From Ectopseudomonas khazarica (GTDB lineage Bacteria > Pseudomonadota > Gammaproteobacteria > Pseudomonadales > Pseudomonadaceae), in NCBI RefSeq assembly GCF_004521985.1, contig NZ_SBHZ01000003.1, positions 124,001 through 188,000 of the forward strand: 64,000 nucleotides of DNA. The letters run 5' to 3'. The notes under the pieces are model-generated. The model was not told where the DNA came from and ran no database searches. It saw nothing but the letters and a program-made list of their open reading frames with translations. Positions 44,120 through 53,424 of this stretch are shown here, one piece after another (within the stretch, counting starts at the first letter, position 1; every line of letters begins with the position of its first letter). Made by a program: the position numbers and the translations under genes.

Positions 44120-45345
44120 GCGTCGTTCCGCGCTGCGGCCTTGCCCGGTTTGCCCTTGCCTGCCGCGTCGCCGGCCTGCGTGGCGCTGGCGTCGATCACC
44201 TCGACCTGGCTGCCGTCGCGCAGGCGGTCGGTGCCCTCGAGCACCAGGCGCTCACCGGGCTGAACGCCTCCGGCCACCATGCTGCGCTCGGCATCGCTGG
44301 CGGCGATCGTCACCTGGCGCACACTGACCTTGCTGTCGCTGTCGACCACGTAGACGAAGGTGCCCTGGGTACCGAATTGCACGGCAGCCGACGGAATGAT
44401 GGTGGCGGCCTCGCGGGTTTCCACGCGCAGGCGCACGTTGACGAACTGGTTGGGGAACAGCATCTGCTCGGCGTTGGCGAAACGCGCCTTGAGCTTGACC
44501 GTGCCGGTGGCGGTGTCGATCTGGTTGTCCAGACTCTCCAGCACGCCCTCGGCCAGGCGCAGGCGCTCACCGCGATCCCAGGCTTCGACGGCCAGGGTCG
44601 CGCCTTCGTTGCGGCGCTTGAGCACCGCCGGCAGATCCCCTTCGGGAATGGTGAAGATCACCGCGATCGGATCGGCCTGGGTGATCACCACCAGCGGCGT
44701 GGTATCGCCGCTGCTGACCAGGTTGCCGAGGTCCAGCTGGCGCAACCCCAGGCGTCCAGCGATGGGCGCGCGGATCTGGGTGAAATCCAGGTTCAGCCTG
44801 GCCGTGGCCACGTCGGCCTGGTTGCTCTGCAGGCTGCCACGATACTGGTTGACCAGCGCCTGCTGGGTATCGAGGGTCTGCTTGGCGATGCTGTCTTCGG
44901 CGTAGAGCCCCTTGTAGCGCTGCAGGTCCAGTTCGGCATTCTTCAGTTGCGCCTGGTTTTCCTGCAACGCGCCTTGTGCCTGCTGCAGCGCCACCTGATA
45001 AGGACGCGGGTCGATCACTGCCAGCAGGTCGCCAGCCTTGACCTGCTGGCCCTCCTCGAACAGCACCTTGACCAGTTCGCCGTCGACGCGCGAACGCACG
45101 TTGACCGTGTTGTAAGAGGTCACCGTGCCGAGCGCCTTGAGTTCGATGGCGAAGTCACCCTGCACCACCGGCGCCACCCGCACCGGGACCGGGCCCGTGT
45201 CACCGAAGCGGCCCCGCCCCATCTGCTGCTTCTGTGGCTCGCTCGGCCAGAACCACCACAGCAGCACGAGCGACAAAGCGAGCAGTGCCAGGCCGATCAG
45301 CCACTGGCGAGAGGTATTCGAGGGGGATGGAGAAACGTTCGACAT
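44116..45345 (-). CDS. muxA: RND periplasmic adaptor, MuxA (MdtA-like)
   Basis: Membrane-fusion protein of 409 residues. An N-terminal anchor helix ([18 protein letters not shown], about 16-33) is followed by lipoyl-type halves ([28 protein letters not shown] and the later [18 protein letters not shown]) flanking a long alpha-hairpin (about 115-180). The ATG at 45345 is preferred to a GTG 15 codons upstream since it gives the short positively charged N-terminus normal for MdtA proteins. No regulator gene is adjacent. Confidence 0.9.
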   Translation of the reverse strand: MSNVSPSPSNTSRQWLIGLALLALSLVLLWWFWPSEPQKQQMGRGRFGDTGPVPVRVAPVVQGDFAIELKALGTVTSYNTVNVRSRVDGELVKVLFEEGQQVKAGDLLAVIDPRPYQVALQQAQGALQENQAQLKNAELDLQRYKGLYAEDSIAKQTLDTQQALVNQYRGSLQSNQADVATARLNLDFTQIRAPIAGRLGLRQLDLGNLVSSGDTTPLVVITQADPIAVIFTIPEGDLPAVLKRRNEGATLAVEAWDRGERLRLAEGVLESLDNQIDTATGTVKLKARFANAEQMLFPNQFVNVRLRVETREAATIIPSAAVQFGTQGTFVYVVDSDSKVSVRQVTIAASDAERSMVAGGVQPGERLVLEGTDRLRDGSQVEVIDASATQAGDAAGKGKPGKAAARNDA

Positions 45346-45511
45346 GGCAGGCGTGGGATCACTTTTTCTGGGAGTCGGCACGATAAGCACTCGCCCGCGT
45401 CAAGCAAAGCCCATTTACCGGCTATTTACGCTGCGCTTACGTAACCAACTGTTTGCGTCCGGCCTTGGCCGGAGATTGGCCAGCAAGGCGGACGCCTTAT
45501 GCGGCAGCAAC

Positions 45512-45540
45512 GAAAACGGCCTGCAGAGCAGGCCGTTTTC
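45512..45540 (-). terminator. Terminator of tpx
   Basis: GAAAACGGCCTG-cagag-CAGGCCGTTTTC, a 12-bp perfect inverted repeat ending in TTTTC on the tpx strand, 18 bases past the tpx stop. It lies upstream of the muxA promoter region and separates the two units. Confidence 0.85.
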
Positions 45541-45557
45541 AGGTGACGCCTGGCGAC

Positions 45558-46058
45558 TTACTTCAGCACGGCCAGGGCAGCGGCATAGTTCGGCTCGTCG
45601 GCGATCTCGCCAACCAGCTCGCTGTGCAGCACCTTGTCGTTCTCGTCGAGCACCACCACGGCGCGCGCGGCCAGGCCGGTCAGCGGGCCACTGGCGATGG
45701 CCACGCCGTAATCCTTGAGGAAACCGGCGCCGCGCAGGGTGGACAGGTTGACCACGCTTTCCAGGCCTTCCGCACCGCAGAAACGCGCCTGGGCGAACGG
45801 CAGGTCAGCGGAGATGCACAGCACCACGGTGTTGTTCAGCTGGCCGGCTTCGGCGTTGAAGGTGCGCACGGAGGTCGCACAGGTCGGCGTGTCGACACTC
45901 GGGAAGATGTTCAGCACCTTGCGTTTCCCGGCCAGGCTGGCCAGGGTGACGTCGCTCAGGTCGCCTGCGACCAGGCTGAAGGCCGGAGCCTGTTGGCCCG
46001 CTTGCGGCAGCTGGCCGTCGACCTGCACCGGGTTGCCTTTGAGAGTGACTTGCGCCAT
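45558..46058 (-). CDS. tpx: Thiol peroxidase (atypical 2-Cys peroxiredoxin)
   Basis: Reduces peroxides using thioredoxin. The peroxidatic Cys60 lies in [15 protein letters not shown] and the resolving Cys94 in ARFCGAEGL, the spacing of E. coli Tpx (61 and 95). Product 166 residues, cytoplasmic or periplasmic by family; no signal peptide is visible, so cytoplasmic here. It is a single-gene unit between tamB and the mux operon. Confidence 0.96.
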   Translation of the reverse strand: MAQVTLKGNPVQVDGQLPQAGQQAPAFSLVAGDLSDVTLASLAGKRKVLNIFPSVDTPTCATSVRTFNAEAGQLNNTVVLCISADLPFAQARFCGAEGLESVVNLSTLRGAGFLKDYGVAIASGPLTGLAARAVVVLDENDKVLHSELVGEIADEPNYAAALAVLK

Positions 46059-46221
46059 GGGAATTTTCCTTATCGTTCAGGGAGTTGAAGGGCGGATAGG
46101 TGACTTGGGCGGCACGCTGACGAGCGCCCTGTCGAATGGCAGGTCACGGCCCGACCATCCGTCCAGACTAGCGCAGAAGCGCGGCCGATACACCTGCGAG
46201 CATGTAGGGATATAGCAAAAA

Positions 46222-49200
46222 TCAGAAGTCTCGCCGGTAGAACAGGTCCAGCGAACTGGCCAGGCCACTGGCCGCCTCGAGATACAGGCGGCGGGTCAGC
46301 TCGTAGCGCAGCGCGATGGTGTTGGCCGGCTCGAACACCCCCACGCCATAGCGCAGGCTGAGGCGGTCGGTGAGGTTGCCGCTGGCCACCACGCTGGTGG
46401 TCAGGCCGCTGCCCTCGGTATCCAGCTGGAAGTCCTTGATGCCCAGGCTGCCTGCCAGGCTGGTGGTCAGCGAACTGCTACCCGCCAGGCCCAGCGCCAG
46501 GGCCGCCTGACCAAGCATGTTGTTGTCGCCGCTGCCCTGCCCCATCGGCCGCCCCAGCACCAGATAGGACAACGCCTGCTCCTGGCTCATGGCCGGCTCG
46601 GCGAATACCGTGGTGCTGGGTTGTTCGGCACTGCCGGACAGGCGAATGCCGGCCACCACGTTGTCCACGCGGCGAATCGCCTCGACATCGAGGAACGGCT
46701 GATCGATCGGCCCGGTGAACAGCAGGCGCGCGCGGCGGATGGTCAGGCGCTGACCGTAGGCGCGGTAGCGACCATTGACCAGGTCCAGTTCACCACGGGT
46801 GTCGAGGTCGTCGCCGATGTGCATGCGGCCGTGCAGATCGGCGCTCAGGCCAAAGCCGCTGAAGGCCAGCTTGTCCTGGCCGACCTCGACGTCGACGTCC
46901 ATGGCGATGCCCAGGCCCTGCTCGGCCAGCGGTTCCTCGCGACCGACCACCCGGGCATCGCCGGACAGCTTCACCGTGGACGGCGGCAGTTCACGCACGC
47001 TGATCAGGCCACGCGGCACGCCCACCTTGCCGCTGACGGCCAGATGCTGCTCGCGCAACTGCAGGCGCAGGTCGGGCTCGACCTCCAGCTCGGCGTAGGG
47101 CTCCACCTTGACCGGCAGGCGCTGGCCTTGCAGGGTCAGCTCTGCGCTCAGCCCGGCGGCCCAGTTCAGTTGCCCGTTCAGCAGGCCACTGCCCTGCTCC
47201 CCACTGCGCCAGTTGCCGGACAGCTGCACCTGCTCACCGGCGATCAGCGCCTGTACCTGCAGTGCCTCGAGGCTCACCGGCAACGCGCTTCCGGCCAGTG
47301 CACCGCCCTCCAGACGCAGCTGGCCATCGATCTGCGGCGCCAGCAACCCGCCCGCCAGCCTGCCAGCGCCCTGCAGGCGGCCTTCGAGTGTTTCCGCCAT
47401 CGGCACGAAGGGGCGCAGCACGGCCAGGTCGAAGCCGCTCAGGCGGAACTCGCCGCTGATCGGCTTGCTCTGCGGCCGTGGGTCGATCCGCGCCTGCAGC
47501 GACAGCTCACCCAGGCGCTCGCTGAGGAAACGCAGCTGGCTGTCGACCCGTTGCGGGCGCAGGCTGCTCTCCAGACGCAGGCTGTCATAGGGGAAATCCA
47601 GCCACTGCTCCTGCTCCGGCTGCCGGATACGCAGGGTGCCGGCACCGGCGTCGAGGGTGATCTCGCCATTGGGGCCGCTTTCGCGCAGATCGACCTTGAG
47701 CCGGCCGTCCAGCTGCCCTTGCCAGGCAAAATCCTCGGGCAGCCAGGGTTGCAGGCTGGCCAGTGGGAAGTCCTGCAGGCGCCAGTCGAGACTGGGCTGC
47801 GGCATCAGCCGCTGCTGGCCACCACACAGGCTGGCCGCACCGGACTGCCAGCAGTGTGCACCCAGGTTCAGCCGGCCGCTGGCCAGGCGTTCCAGGCTGG
47901 CGGCCTGTTGCAGCTGCCAGTCCTGGCCACCGCTCTGGACACGGCCGCTGGCGATACGCCCTCGCCAGTCGCCCTGCTCACCGAGCCGGCCATCCAGCGC
48001 CAGCGCCAGTGTCAGCAACGGCCCTTGCAGGTCCAGCTGCAGCGCCTGGCGTTGCAGGTCGCCACGCGCTTCGGCCTGCAAGCGCCCGAGCAGGGTGTCA
48101 CCAATGCGGATACCCCGCAGGTTCAAGGCGATGTCCGCCTGCTGGCGGGCATCCAGCGTCGCATCCAGTTGCAGGCGACGCACGCTGGGCTCGCCGAATG
48201 CCAGCCGCTCCCCGGTCAAGGCCAACTGCCCCTGTGCAGCCTGCCGGCTGCCGGCCAGCGCCAGGCGCCCCTGCAGCTGCCCCTGCAGGCCGGGCCAGAG
48301 CTGCCCGAGACGTGGCAACGCCAGGTCCAGCTGGCCACGCAAGCGCTGCTCGAGCGCGCCCTGGCCGCTGATGCGATTGTCGCCCAGGCGCACCGACAGC
48401 CGATCCAGCTGCCAGTGTTCGCCACTCCCGGCCCCCTGCACCTGAAGCTGCGCAGGCTGGCCGCGCAGACGACCGTTGAGGTCGATATCGGCGCGCGCCT
48501 GCAATACGTCCGCGGCGAAGCGCCCCGAGGTGTTCAGCGGGCCTGCCAGCCTGCCCGGCATCTCCGCCAGCCAGTAGCCGGGATCGAACTCGCTGAGCTG
48601 CAGCATCGCCTGCCAGTCGATGCCCGTGGCGAAGCCAAGCCTGACCACACCCTCCGCTCGTCCCTGCCCGGCCACCAGCTGCAACTGGGGCAGACTGACC
48701 TGGCCAAGATCGCCGCTGACCGGGCTGCTCAGGCTGAACTCACCGGCCGGCCCCTGCAGCTGTGCGCTGAAGTTACCCAGGTAGTTGCCCTCGCTGAAAC
48801 TCATCTCGGCCTGCAGGCGGTGCAGCGCCACCGGGGGCGGCTGGTCCAGCGGGTAGAGGCGCTGCCAGGGAAAGTCCTGCCAGTCCAGCCGCGCATCGAT
48901 GCTGAACACGTCGCTCCAGTCCAGTGTGCCGTCGAGCTGCACATGCTGCTCCTCGGCCTGGATGCGCAGCGCGTCGATCTTCGCCCCCTGGGCATCGACG
49001 CGGCCGCTGAGCTGCACCGGCATGGGCGCCTGCTCGGCCGGCAGGCTGGCCGTGCCGTCGATGCGATAGCCGGCAGCCAGGTCGCCCCTGGCCTGCAGGT
49101 CCAGGTCGCGCAGCTGCAGGGTCGCCGGCAAGGCGCTGCTGGCCTGGAACTCGCGACTGCTTAGATGCAGTTCCGCCGGCAGCTGCTCGGCCAGCGCCTG

Positions 49201-49899
49201 CACCTTGCCCTGAATGCGCGCATCCAGGTAGCCGCTGCTGTTTGCGCTGAGTTGCAGGGTGCCCTGCAGCTCGCCCGCCACCTGCAAGGCGACCTGCCAG
49301 GGCCTGTCATCGATCTGCGGCAGTTGCAGACGACCACTCAGGGCCAGCGGCCAGTCGCCCTGTGGCGTCAGTTGACCGCTGACCTCCAGCTGCAGCTCGT
49401 CACGCTGCAAGGTCAGGCGCTGCAGATCGACGGCCTGCTCGTTCCAGTTGCCGATCAGCTGCAACTCCGTCAACTGCGACTGTCCGTCCAGGCGCAGCTC
49501 ACCCAGACGGACATCTCCGAGCTGCAGGCGCAGGGGCAACTTCAGGCTCGGCAGGCGCAGCGGTGCGGCGCTCGCCTCGCTCGGCGGCACGCTCAGCGCG
49601 GCCTGCTTGAGATGCACGCGGTCGAGGCACAGGGTCAGGCGCAGCAGGCAGGAAGGTGACCAGGCGAAGTCCACTCGCTGCAACTGCAGCTGCGTATCCG
49701 CCTGTTGCCAACGCACACGTTCAGCCTGCCAGGCGCCGCCCAGACGACCGCTGAAGTGCTCGACCTCGAGCCCCGGCACTTGGGCCAGCAGCCAGCGACT
49801 GCCTCCCTGCGTACCGAGCAGCCCCGCCAGCGTGGTGCCCAGTACCAGCAGCAGCCCCAGTGAAGCGGCCAGCAGGCCTTTCAGCAGGCGCCGCGTCAT
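46222..49899 (-). CDS. tamB: Translocation and assembly module protein TamB
   Basis: Very long (1225 residues) AsmA-like bridge protein with a single N-terminal membrane helix (KGLLAASLGLLLVLGTTLAGLLG) and a long beta-rich, repeat-like body of LQLQ/LDLQ strands. The C-terminal DUF490 portion ends VGVFEPANTIALRYELTRRLYLEAASG...DLFYRRDF. TamB spans the periplasm and works with TamA in outer-membrane protein assembly, and in lipid transfer in some species. The ATG at 49899 overlaps the tamA stop by 4 bases; an open frame continues 263 codons further upstream across tamA and is spurious. Confidence 0.94.
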   Translation of the reverse strand: MTRRLLKGLLAASLGLLLVLGTTLAGLLGTQGGSRWLLAQVPGLEVEHFSGRLGGAWQAERVRWQQADTQLQLQRVDFAWSPSCLLRLTLCLDRVHLKQAALSVPPSEASAAPLRLPSLKLPLRLQLGDVRLGELRLDGQSQLTELQLIGNWNEQAVDLQRLTLQRDELQLEVSGQLTPQGDWPLALSGRLQLPQIDDRPWQVALQVAGELQGTLQLSANSSGYLDARIQGKVQALAEQLPAELHLSSREFQASSALPATLQLRDLDLQARGDLAAGYRIDGTASLPAEQAPMPVQLSGRVDAQGAKIDALRIQAEEQHVQLDGTLDWSDVFSIDARLDWQDFPWQRLYPLDQPPPVALHRLQAEMSFSEGNYLGNFSAQLQGPAGEFSLSSPVSGDLGQVSLPQLQLVAGQGRAEGVVRLGFATGIDWQAMLQLSEFDPGYWLAEMPGRLAGPLNTSGRFAADVLQARADIDLNGRLRGQPAQLQVQGAGSGEHWQLDRLSVRLGDNRISGQGALEQRLRGQLDLALPRLGQLWPGLQGQLQGRLALAGSRQAAQGQLALTGERLAFGEPSVRRLQLDATLDARQQADIALNLRGIRIGDTLLGRLQAEARGDLQRQALQLDLQGPLLTLALALDGRLGEQGDWRGRIASGRVQSGGQDWQLQQAASLERLASGRLNLGAHCWQSGAASLCGGQQRLMPQPSLDWRLQDFPLASLQPWLPEDFAWQGQLDGRLKVDLRESGPNGEITLDAGAGTLRIRQPEQEQWLDFPYDSLRLESSLRPQRVDSQLRFLSERLGELSLQARIDPRPQSKPISGEFRLSGFDLAVLRPFVPMAETLEGRLQGAGRLAGGLLAPQIDGQLRLEGGALAGSALPVSLEALQVQALIAGEQVQLSGNWRSGEQGSGLLNGQLNWAAGLSAELTLQGQRLPVKVEPYAELEVEPDLRLQLREQHLAVSGKVGVPRGLISVRELPPSTVKLSGDARVVGREEPLAEQGLGIAMDVDVEVGQDKLAFSGFGLSADLHGRMHIGDDLDTRGELDLVNGRYRAYGQRLTIRRARLLFTGPIDQPFLDVEAIRRVDNVVAGIRLSGSAEQPSTTVFAEPAMSQEQALSYLVLGRPMGQGSGDNNMLGQAALALGLAGSSSLTTSLAGSLGIKDFQLDTEGSGLTTSVVASGNLTDRLSLRYGVGVFEPANTIALRYELTRRLYLEAASGLASSLDLFYRRDF

Positions 49900-51623
49900 A
49901 GCTCGGGCCCCATGGAGAAATGCAGGCGGATGTCGCCATCGTCGTCCAGGGCGTGGGCCAGGTCCAGGCGCAGCGGCCCGACGGGCGACACCCAGCGCAC
50001 GCCGAAGCCGACCCCGGTCTTCAGCGTTGGCAGCTCCAGCGAGTTGAAGGCATTGCCCTGGTCGATGAAGGTCGCCAGGCGCCATTTGTCCGTGAGGCTG
50101 TACTGGTACTCGGCGCTGACGGCGAACAGGTAGCGGCCGCCGATCTTGTCGCCCTGGTTGTTCTCCGGCGACAGGGTCTGGTAGTCGTAGCCCCGCACGC
50201 TCTGGTCGCCGCCGGCGAAGAAGCGCAAGGACGGCGGCACGGCGGTGAAGCCGTTGGTCTCGGTGCCGCCGAACTGCACGCGACCGAGCAGGCGATGGTT
50301 GTCGAACAGCGTGGTCAGCCCCTTGAGCATGACGTTGCCGTGCAGCACATTGGCGTCGGACAGCACCCCGTCCACGGCGCCACGCAGATCGAACTGCAGG
50401 CGATAGCCCTGATTCGGATCGAGCCGGTTGTCGCTGCGCAGCAACGAATAGCTGGCGCCCGGCATCAGCAGGGTACTGAGGCCGGAATCGTCGCCCAGGC
50501 GATACTCCTCGCGCTGCCACTTGACCGAGAGCACCCGCTGCCAGCCTCCGGAGCGCTGGCTGTGCCATTCCGGCCCCAGGGTGAGCAGGCGGCTGAGGCT
50601 GTCCTTGCTGGCCAGTTCCTCGTACTGATAGCCACCCGCCAGGCGCAGCTTGTCCGTCAGCGGCGGATCGCCCGGTATGTCGTACCACAGCCCGACGTTC
50701 TGCCGTGGCGCCGACAACTCGCTTTCTATGCCATAGCTATGCCCTTGCGGGTTGCGCCAGTGGCGTGTCCAGTTGGCCCGCAGGCGCGGCCCGACGTCGG
50801 TGGAGAAACCCAGGCCCAGCCCCATGGTGCGCGGCTCGCGCACCTGCAGTGCCACCGTGACGGGAATGCGCTGCTGATCAGCCTGCGTGGGGATGGCGTC
50901 GACCCGTACCGATTCGAAGTAGCCGCTGGATTGCAACGCCTGGTACAGCTCGGCGATCAGTTCGGAGTCGTAGGGCGTGTCCGCCTCGAACGGCGCCATG
51001 CGCCGCAGCAGCGCTTCGTCGAAGGGGAAATCGCCAGTGAAGCTGAGATCACCCAGGCGGTAGCGCGGCCCGCTGACGAACACCAGCTCGATGTCGGCCA
51101 CCCCGGCGTCCGGGTCGATCAGCAGACTCTGCCGGGAAAAACGGCCATCGAAGAAGCCATAGCGCGAGGCCTGGTTCTGGATCAGTCGCTTGGCATCCTC
51201 GTAGCGCCCATGGTTGAGCACCGCGCCCGGCTGCAGACGGCTGGCGCTGGGCACGCGAAAGGCCGCCAGGTCACTCGCCGGCCCCTCGATTCGGATATCG
51301 ACGGTGCGCAGGCGTACACGCTCGCCGGGCTCGACCTCCAGCACCAGGCGCGGCGGCTCACCGTCGTCAACATGGCTGCGGATACGTGCCTGGTAGTAGC
51401 CCAGCGCCTGGGCGGCCTTGTCGGCCTCGCCCTCGACGATGCGCCGCAGACGGCGCAATGCCTGCCGGTCGCGCCCGTCCAGGCTGCCGACATAACCTTC
51501 GATATTGGCTTTCAGAGCGGCGTTGCTCGGGGTAATCCGTACGTCCAGTTCGTTCGCGGCGAAAGCCCCCGAACTGATCAGCAACAGCGCCAGGCTGCGC
51601 CTGATATGTCCATATACACTCAT
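49896..51623 (-). CDS. tamA: Outer-membrane Omp85-family protein TamA
   Basis: Omp85 protein of 575 residues. A Sec signal (RRSLALLLISSGAFAA) is followed by three POTRA-type domains (about 25-260) and a 16-strand barrel. The lid-lock motif VRGYDYQTLSP and the GVGFGVRWVSPVGPLRLDLAHAL segment are hallmarks of the family. With the adjacent tamB it forms the translocation and assembly module. The ATG at 51623 gives a compact signal peptide; neither it nor the upstream GTG has a good ribosome site. Confidence 0.93.
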   Translation of the reverse strand: MSVYGHIRRSLALLLISSGAFAANELDVRITPSNAALKANIEGYVGSLDGRDRQALRRLRRIVEGEADKAAQALGYYQARIRSHVDDGEPPRLVLEVEPGERVRLRTVDIRIEGPASDLAAFRVPSASRLQPGAVLNHGRYEDAKRLIQNQASRYGFFDGRFSRQSLLIDPDAGVADIELVFVSGPRYRLGDLSFTGDFPFDEALLRRMAPFEADTPYDSELIAELYQALQSSGYFESVRVDAIPTQADQQRIPVTVALQVREPRTMGLGLGFSTDVGPRLRANWTRHWRNPQGHSYGIESELSAPRQNVGLWYDIPGDPPLTDKLRLAGGYQYEELASKDSLSRLLTLGPEWHSQRSGGWQRVLSVKWQREEYRLGDDSGLSTLLMPGASYSLLRSDNRLDPNQGYRLQFDLRGAVDGVLSDANVLHGNVMLKGLTTLFDNHRLLGRVQFGGTETNGFTAVPPSLRFFAGGDQSVRGYDYQTLSPENNQGDKIGGRYLFAVSAEYQYSLTDKWRLATFIDQGNAFNSLELPTLKTGVGFGVRWVSPVGPLRLDLAHALDDDGDIRLHFSMGPEL

Positions 51624-51691
51624 GGCGGGGGATGCTACCACGGAGCAGAGCCCCAGCCAGAGCCGTCGCGTGCCGGGCAGACAGCCGGGGT

Positions 51692-52336
51692 TCAGGCGCT
51701 GGCGCGCACCACCGGCTGCGGGTTGGGATGAAAGAACACGTGCTCCACCACCGGGCCGAGCGCCAGTTCACCGATTTCCTCGTAGCCCTGGCGGCGATAG
51801 AACTCCAGGTGCCTGGCGTTCCCGGTATCCAGCACCACCCCCTGCGACCCGCTGTCCTGCGCGCACCAGTCATGCAGCGCCTCGAGCAGCTGCTCACCAC
51901 GGTGCTGGCCCTGGAACTCGGGATGAACGCCGAGCAATGGCAATACGTGGTAGGGACCCGGCGGCAGGCAGGCGAGCACGGCATCGTGGTAGTCGAGATA
52001 GCGACGGGTGCAGCTGAAGCCGGTGGTCAGCAGCATGCGCAGGCGCCAGCTCCAGCTTTCGGTGATGTCCAGCCGCCGCTGCGGCGGTGCGATCAGGGCC
52101 GCACCGATCAGACGATCGTCGATCAGCAGGCCGATGGCCGGCAGGTCCTCGGAAAAGTGCTGCTGCACCAGCTCGCGAATCGTCGCGCGAACGCGCTGAT
52201 CGAACCCCGGCCGATCCGCGTCGAACAGATAGCCGAAGGTGGGTTCGTGGCGGTAGGCATGGTAGAGCAGCGAGCGCACCTCACGGGCGTAACCACCATC
52301 GAGCATGCGCACTTCTGCAGGAGCGTTGTGGGGCAT
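51692..52336 (-). CDS. GNAT-family N-acetyltransferase (214 aa)
   Basis: The acetyl-CoA motif is visible as LLGVHPEFQGQHRGEQLLEALHDW (with the QxxGxG-type turn as QGQHRG) and a C-terminal TGNARHLEFYRRQGYEEIGE strand-helix. The substrate is unknown. GAGG 6 bases upstream supports the ATG at 52336. It lies 68 bases upstream of tamA on the same strand and could be co-transcribed with tamAB. Confidence 0.85.
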   Translation of the reverse strand: MPHNAPAEVRMLDGGYAREVRSLLYHAYRHEPTFGYLFDADRPGFDQRVRATIRELVQQHFSEDLPAIGLLIDDRLIGAALIAPPQRRLDITESWSWRLRMLLTTGFSCTRRYLDYHDAVLACLPPGPYHVLPLLGVHPEFQGQHRGEQLLEALHDWCAQDSGSQGVVLDTGNARHLEFYRRQGYEEIGELALGPVVEHVFFHPNPQPVVRASA

Positions 52337-52541
52337 GGCGGACCTCTGTTGTTATAGGTTGTGGGCCAGATGGTTCTCGGATGACTCAGGCGCTGTCCGT
52401 TCCGGCCTGTTGATGCACGGCCCGGACTTCGCCCGCTGACTTTTCGTACAGACCCTAGCACCGCCATGCCATGCTCGCCAGGCGCTGGCCGCAGCCGTGA
52501 AGGATCGGCTAGCATCGCCTTTTGCCCAGGACCCGCTGCCC

Positions 52542-53357
52542 ATGAAAATCGTTTCTTTCAATATCAATGGCCTGCGCGCGCGCCCTCATCAACTGCAGGC
52601 GCTGATCGAGAAACACCAGCCAGACGTGATCGGCCTGCAGGAAACCAAGGTGTCCGATGAACAGTTCCCGGAGGCCGAGATCCGTCAGCTCGGCTATCAC
52701 GTGCACTACCACGGGCAAAAGGGCCACTACGGCGTCGCCCTGCTCTCGCGCCAGGAGCCGCTGAGCCTGCACAAGGGTTTCCCGGGCGATGACGAGGAGG
52801 CCCAGCGACGTTTCATCTACGCCACCTTCGCCGACGCCGCAGGCAAACCGGTCACAGTGATGAACGGCTACTTCCCCCAGGGCGAAAGCCGCGACCACCC
52901 CGTGAAGTTCCCGGCCAAGCAACGCTTCTACGCCGACCTGCAGCAGCTGCTGACGGAAGGTTTCGATCCGCAGCAGGCGCTGGTGGTGATGGGCGACATC
53001 AACATCAGCCCCGAGGATTGCGACATCGGCATCGGCGAACCCAATCGCCTGCGCTGGCTGAAGACCGGCAAGTGCAGCTTCCTGCCGGAAGAGCGCGAGT
53101 GGCTGGCGACCCTGAAGAACTGGGGCCTGGTGGACAGCTTCCGCCACCTCAACCCCGAGGTGAACGACCGCTTCAGCTGGTTCGACTATCGCAGCCGCGG
53201 TTTCGAGGACGAACCCAAGCGCGGCCTGCGCATCGACGTGATTCTCGCCAGCCAGGCGCTGCAACCACGCCTGCTCGAAGCCGGTATCGACTACGAACTG
53301 CGTGGCATGGAGAAACCTTCGGATCACGCGCCGATCTGGCTGCAGATTGCTGAATGA
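52542..53357 (+). CDS. xthA: Exodeoxyribonuclease III
   Basis: AP endonuclease and 3'-5' exonuclease of base-excision repair. The family motifs appear in order: [13 protein letters not shown] (about 5-17), IGLQETKV (metal-binding glutamate about residue 34), [24 protein letters not shown] and PSDHAPIW (catalytic histidine and aspartate). Product 271 residues. The ATG at 52542 is chosen because [15 protein letters not shown] is the universal start of this family. Confidence 0.96.
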   Translation: MKIVSFNINGLRARPHQLQALIEKHQPDVIGLQETKVSDEQFPEAEIRQLGYHVHYHGQKGHYGVALLSRQEPLSLHKGFPGDDEEAQRRFIYATFADAAGKPVTVMNGYFPQGESRDHPVKFPAKQRFYADLQQLLTEGFDPQQALVVMGDINISPEDCDIGIGEPNRLRWLKTGKCSFLPEEREWLATLKNWGLVDSFRHLNPEVNDRFSWFDYRSRGFEDEPKRGLRIDVILASQALQPRLLEAGIDYELRGMEKPSDHAPIWLQIAE

Positions 53358-53424
53358 TCCACGCAGGCTAGGCTAATTCGATAACGCCATCATTTTCTCC
53401 GGTGGCGATCTCGAGGGTCCGGCC

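Noticed and set aside
37846..44263. Very long plus-strand frames (1071 and 847 codons) across the mux pump genes
   Set aside because: Histidine/glutamine/arginine-rich reverse readings of the RND genes, the usual high-GC artefact.
49900..50688. 263-codon upstream extension of tamB
   Set aside because: It runs through tamA in another frame; the ATGA overlap at 49896-49899 and the membrane helix mark the true start.
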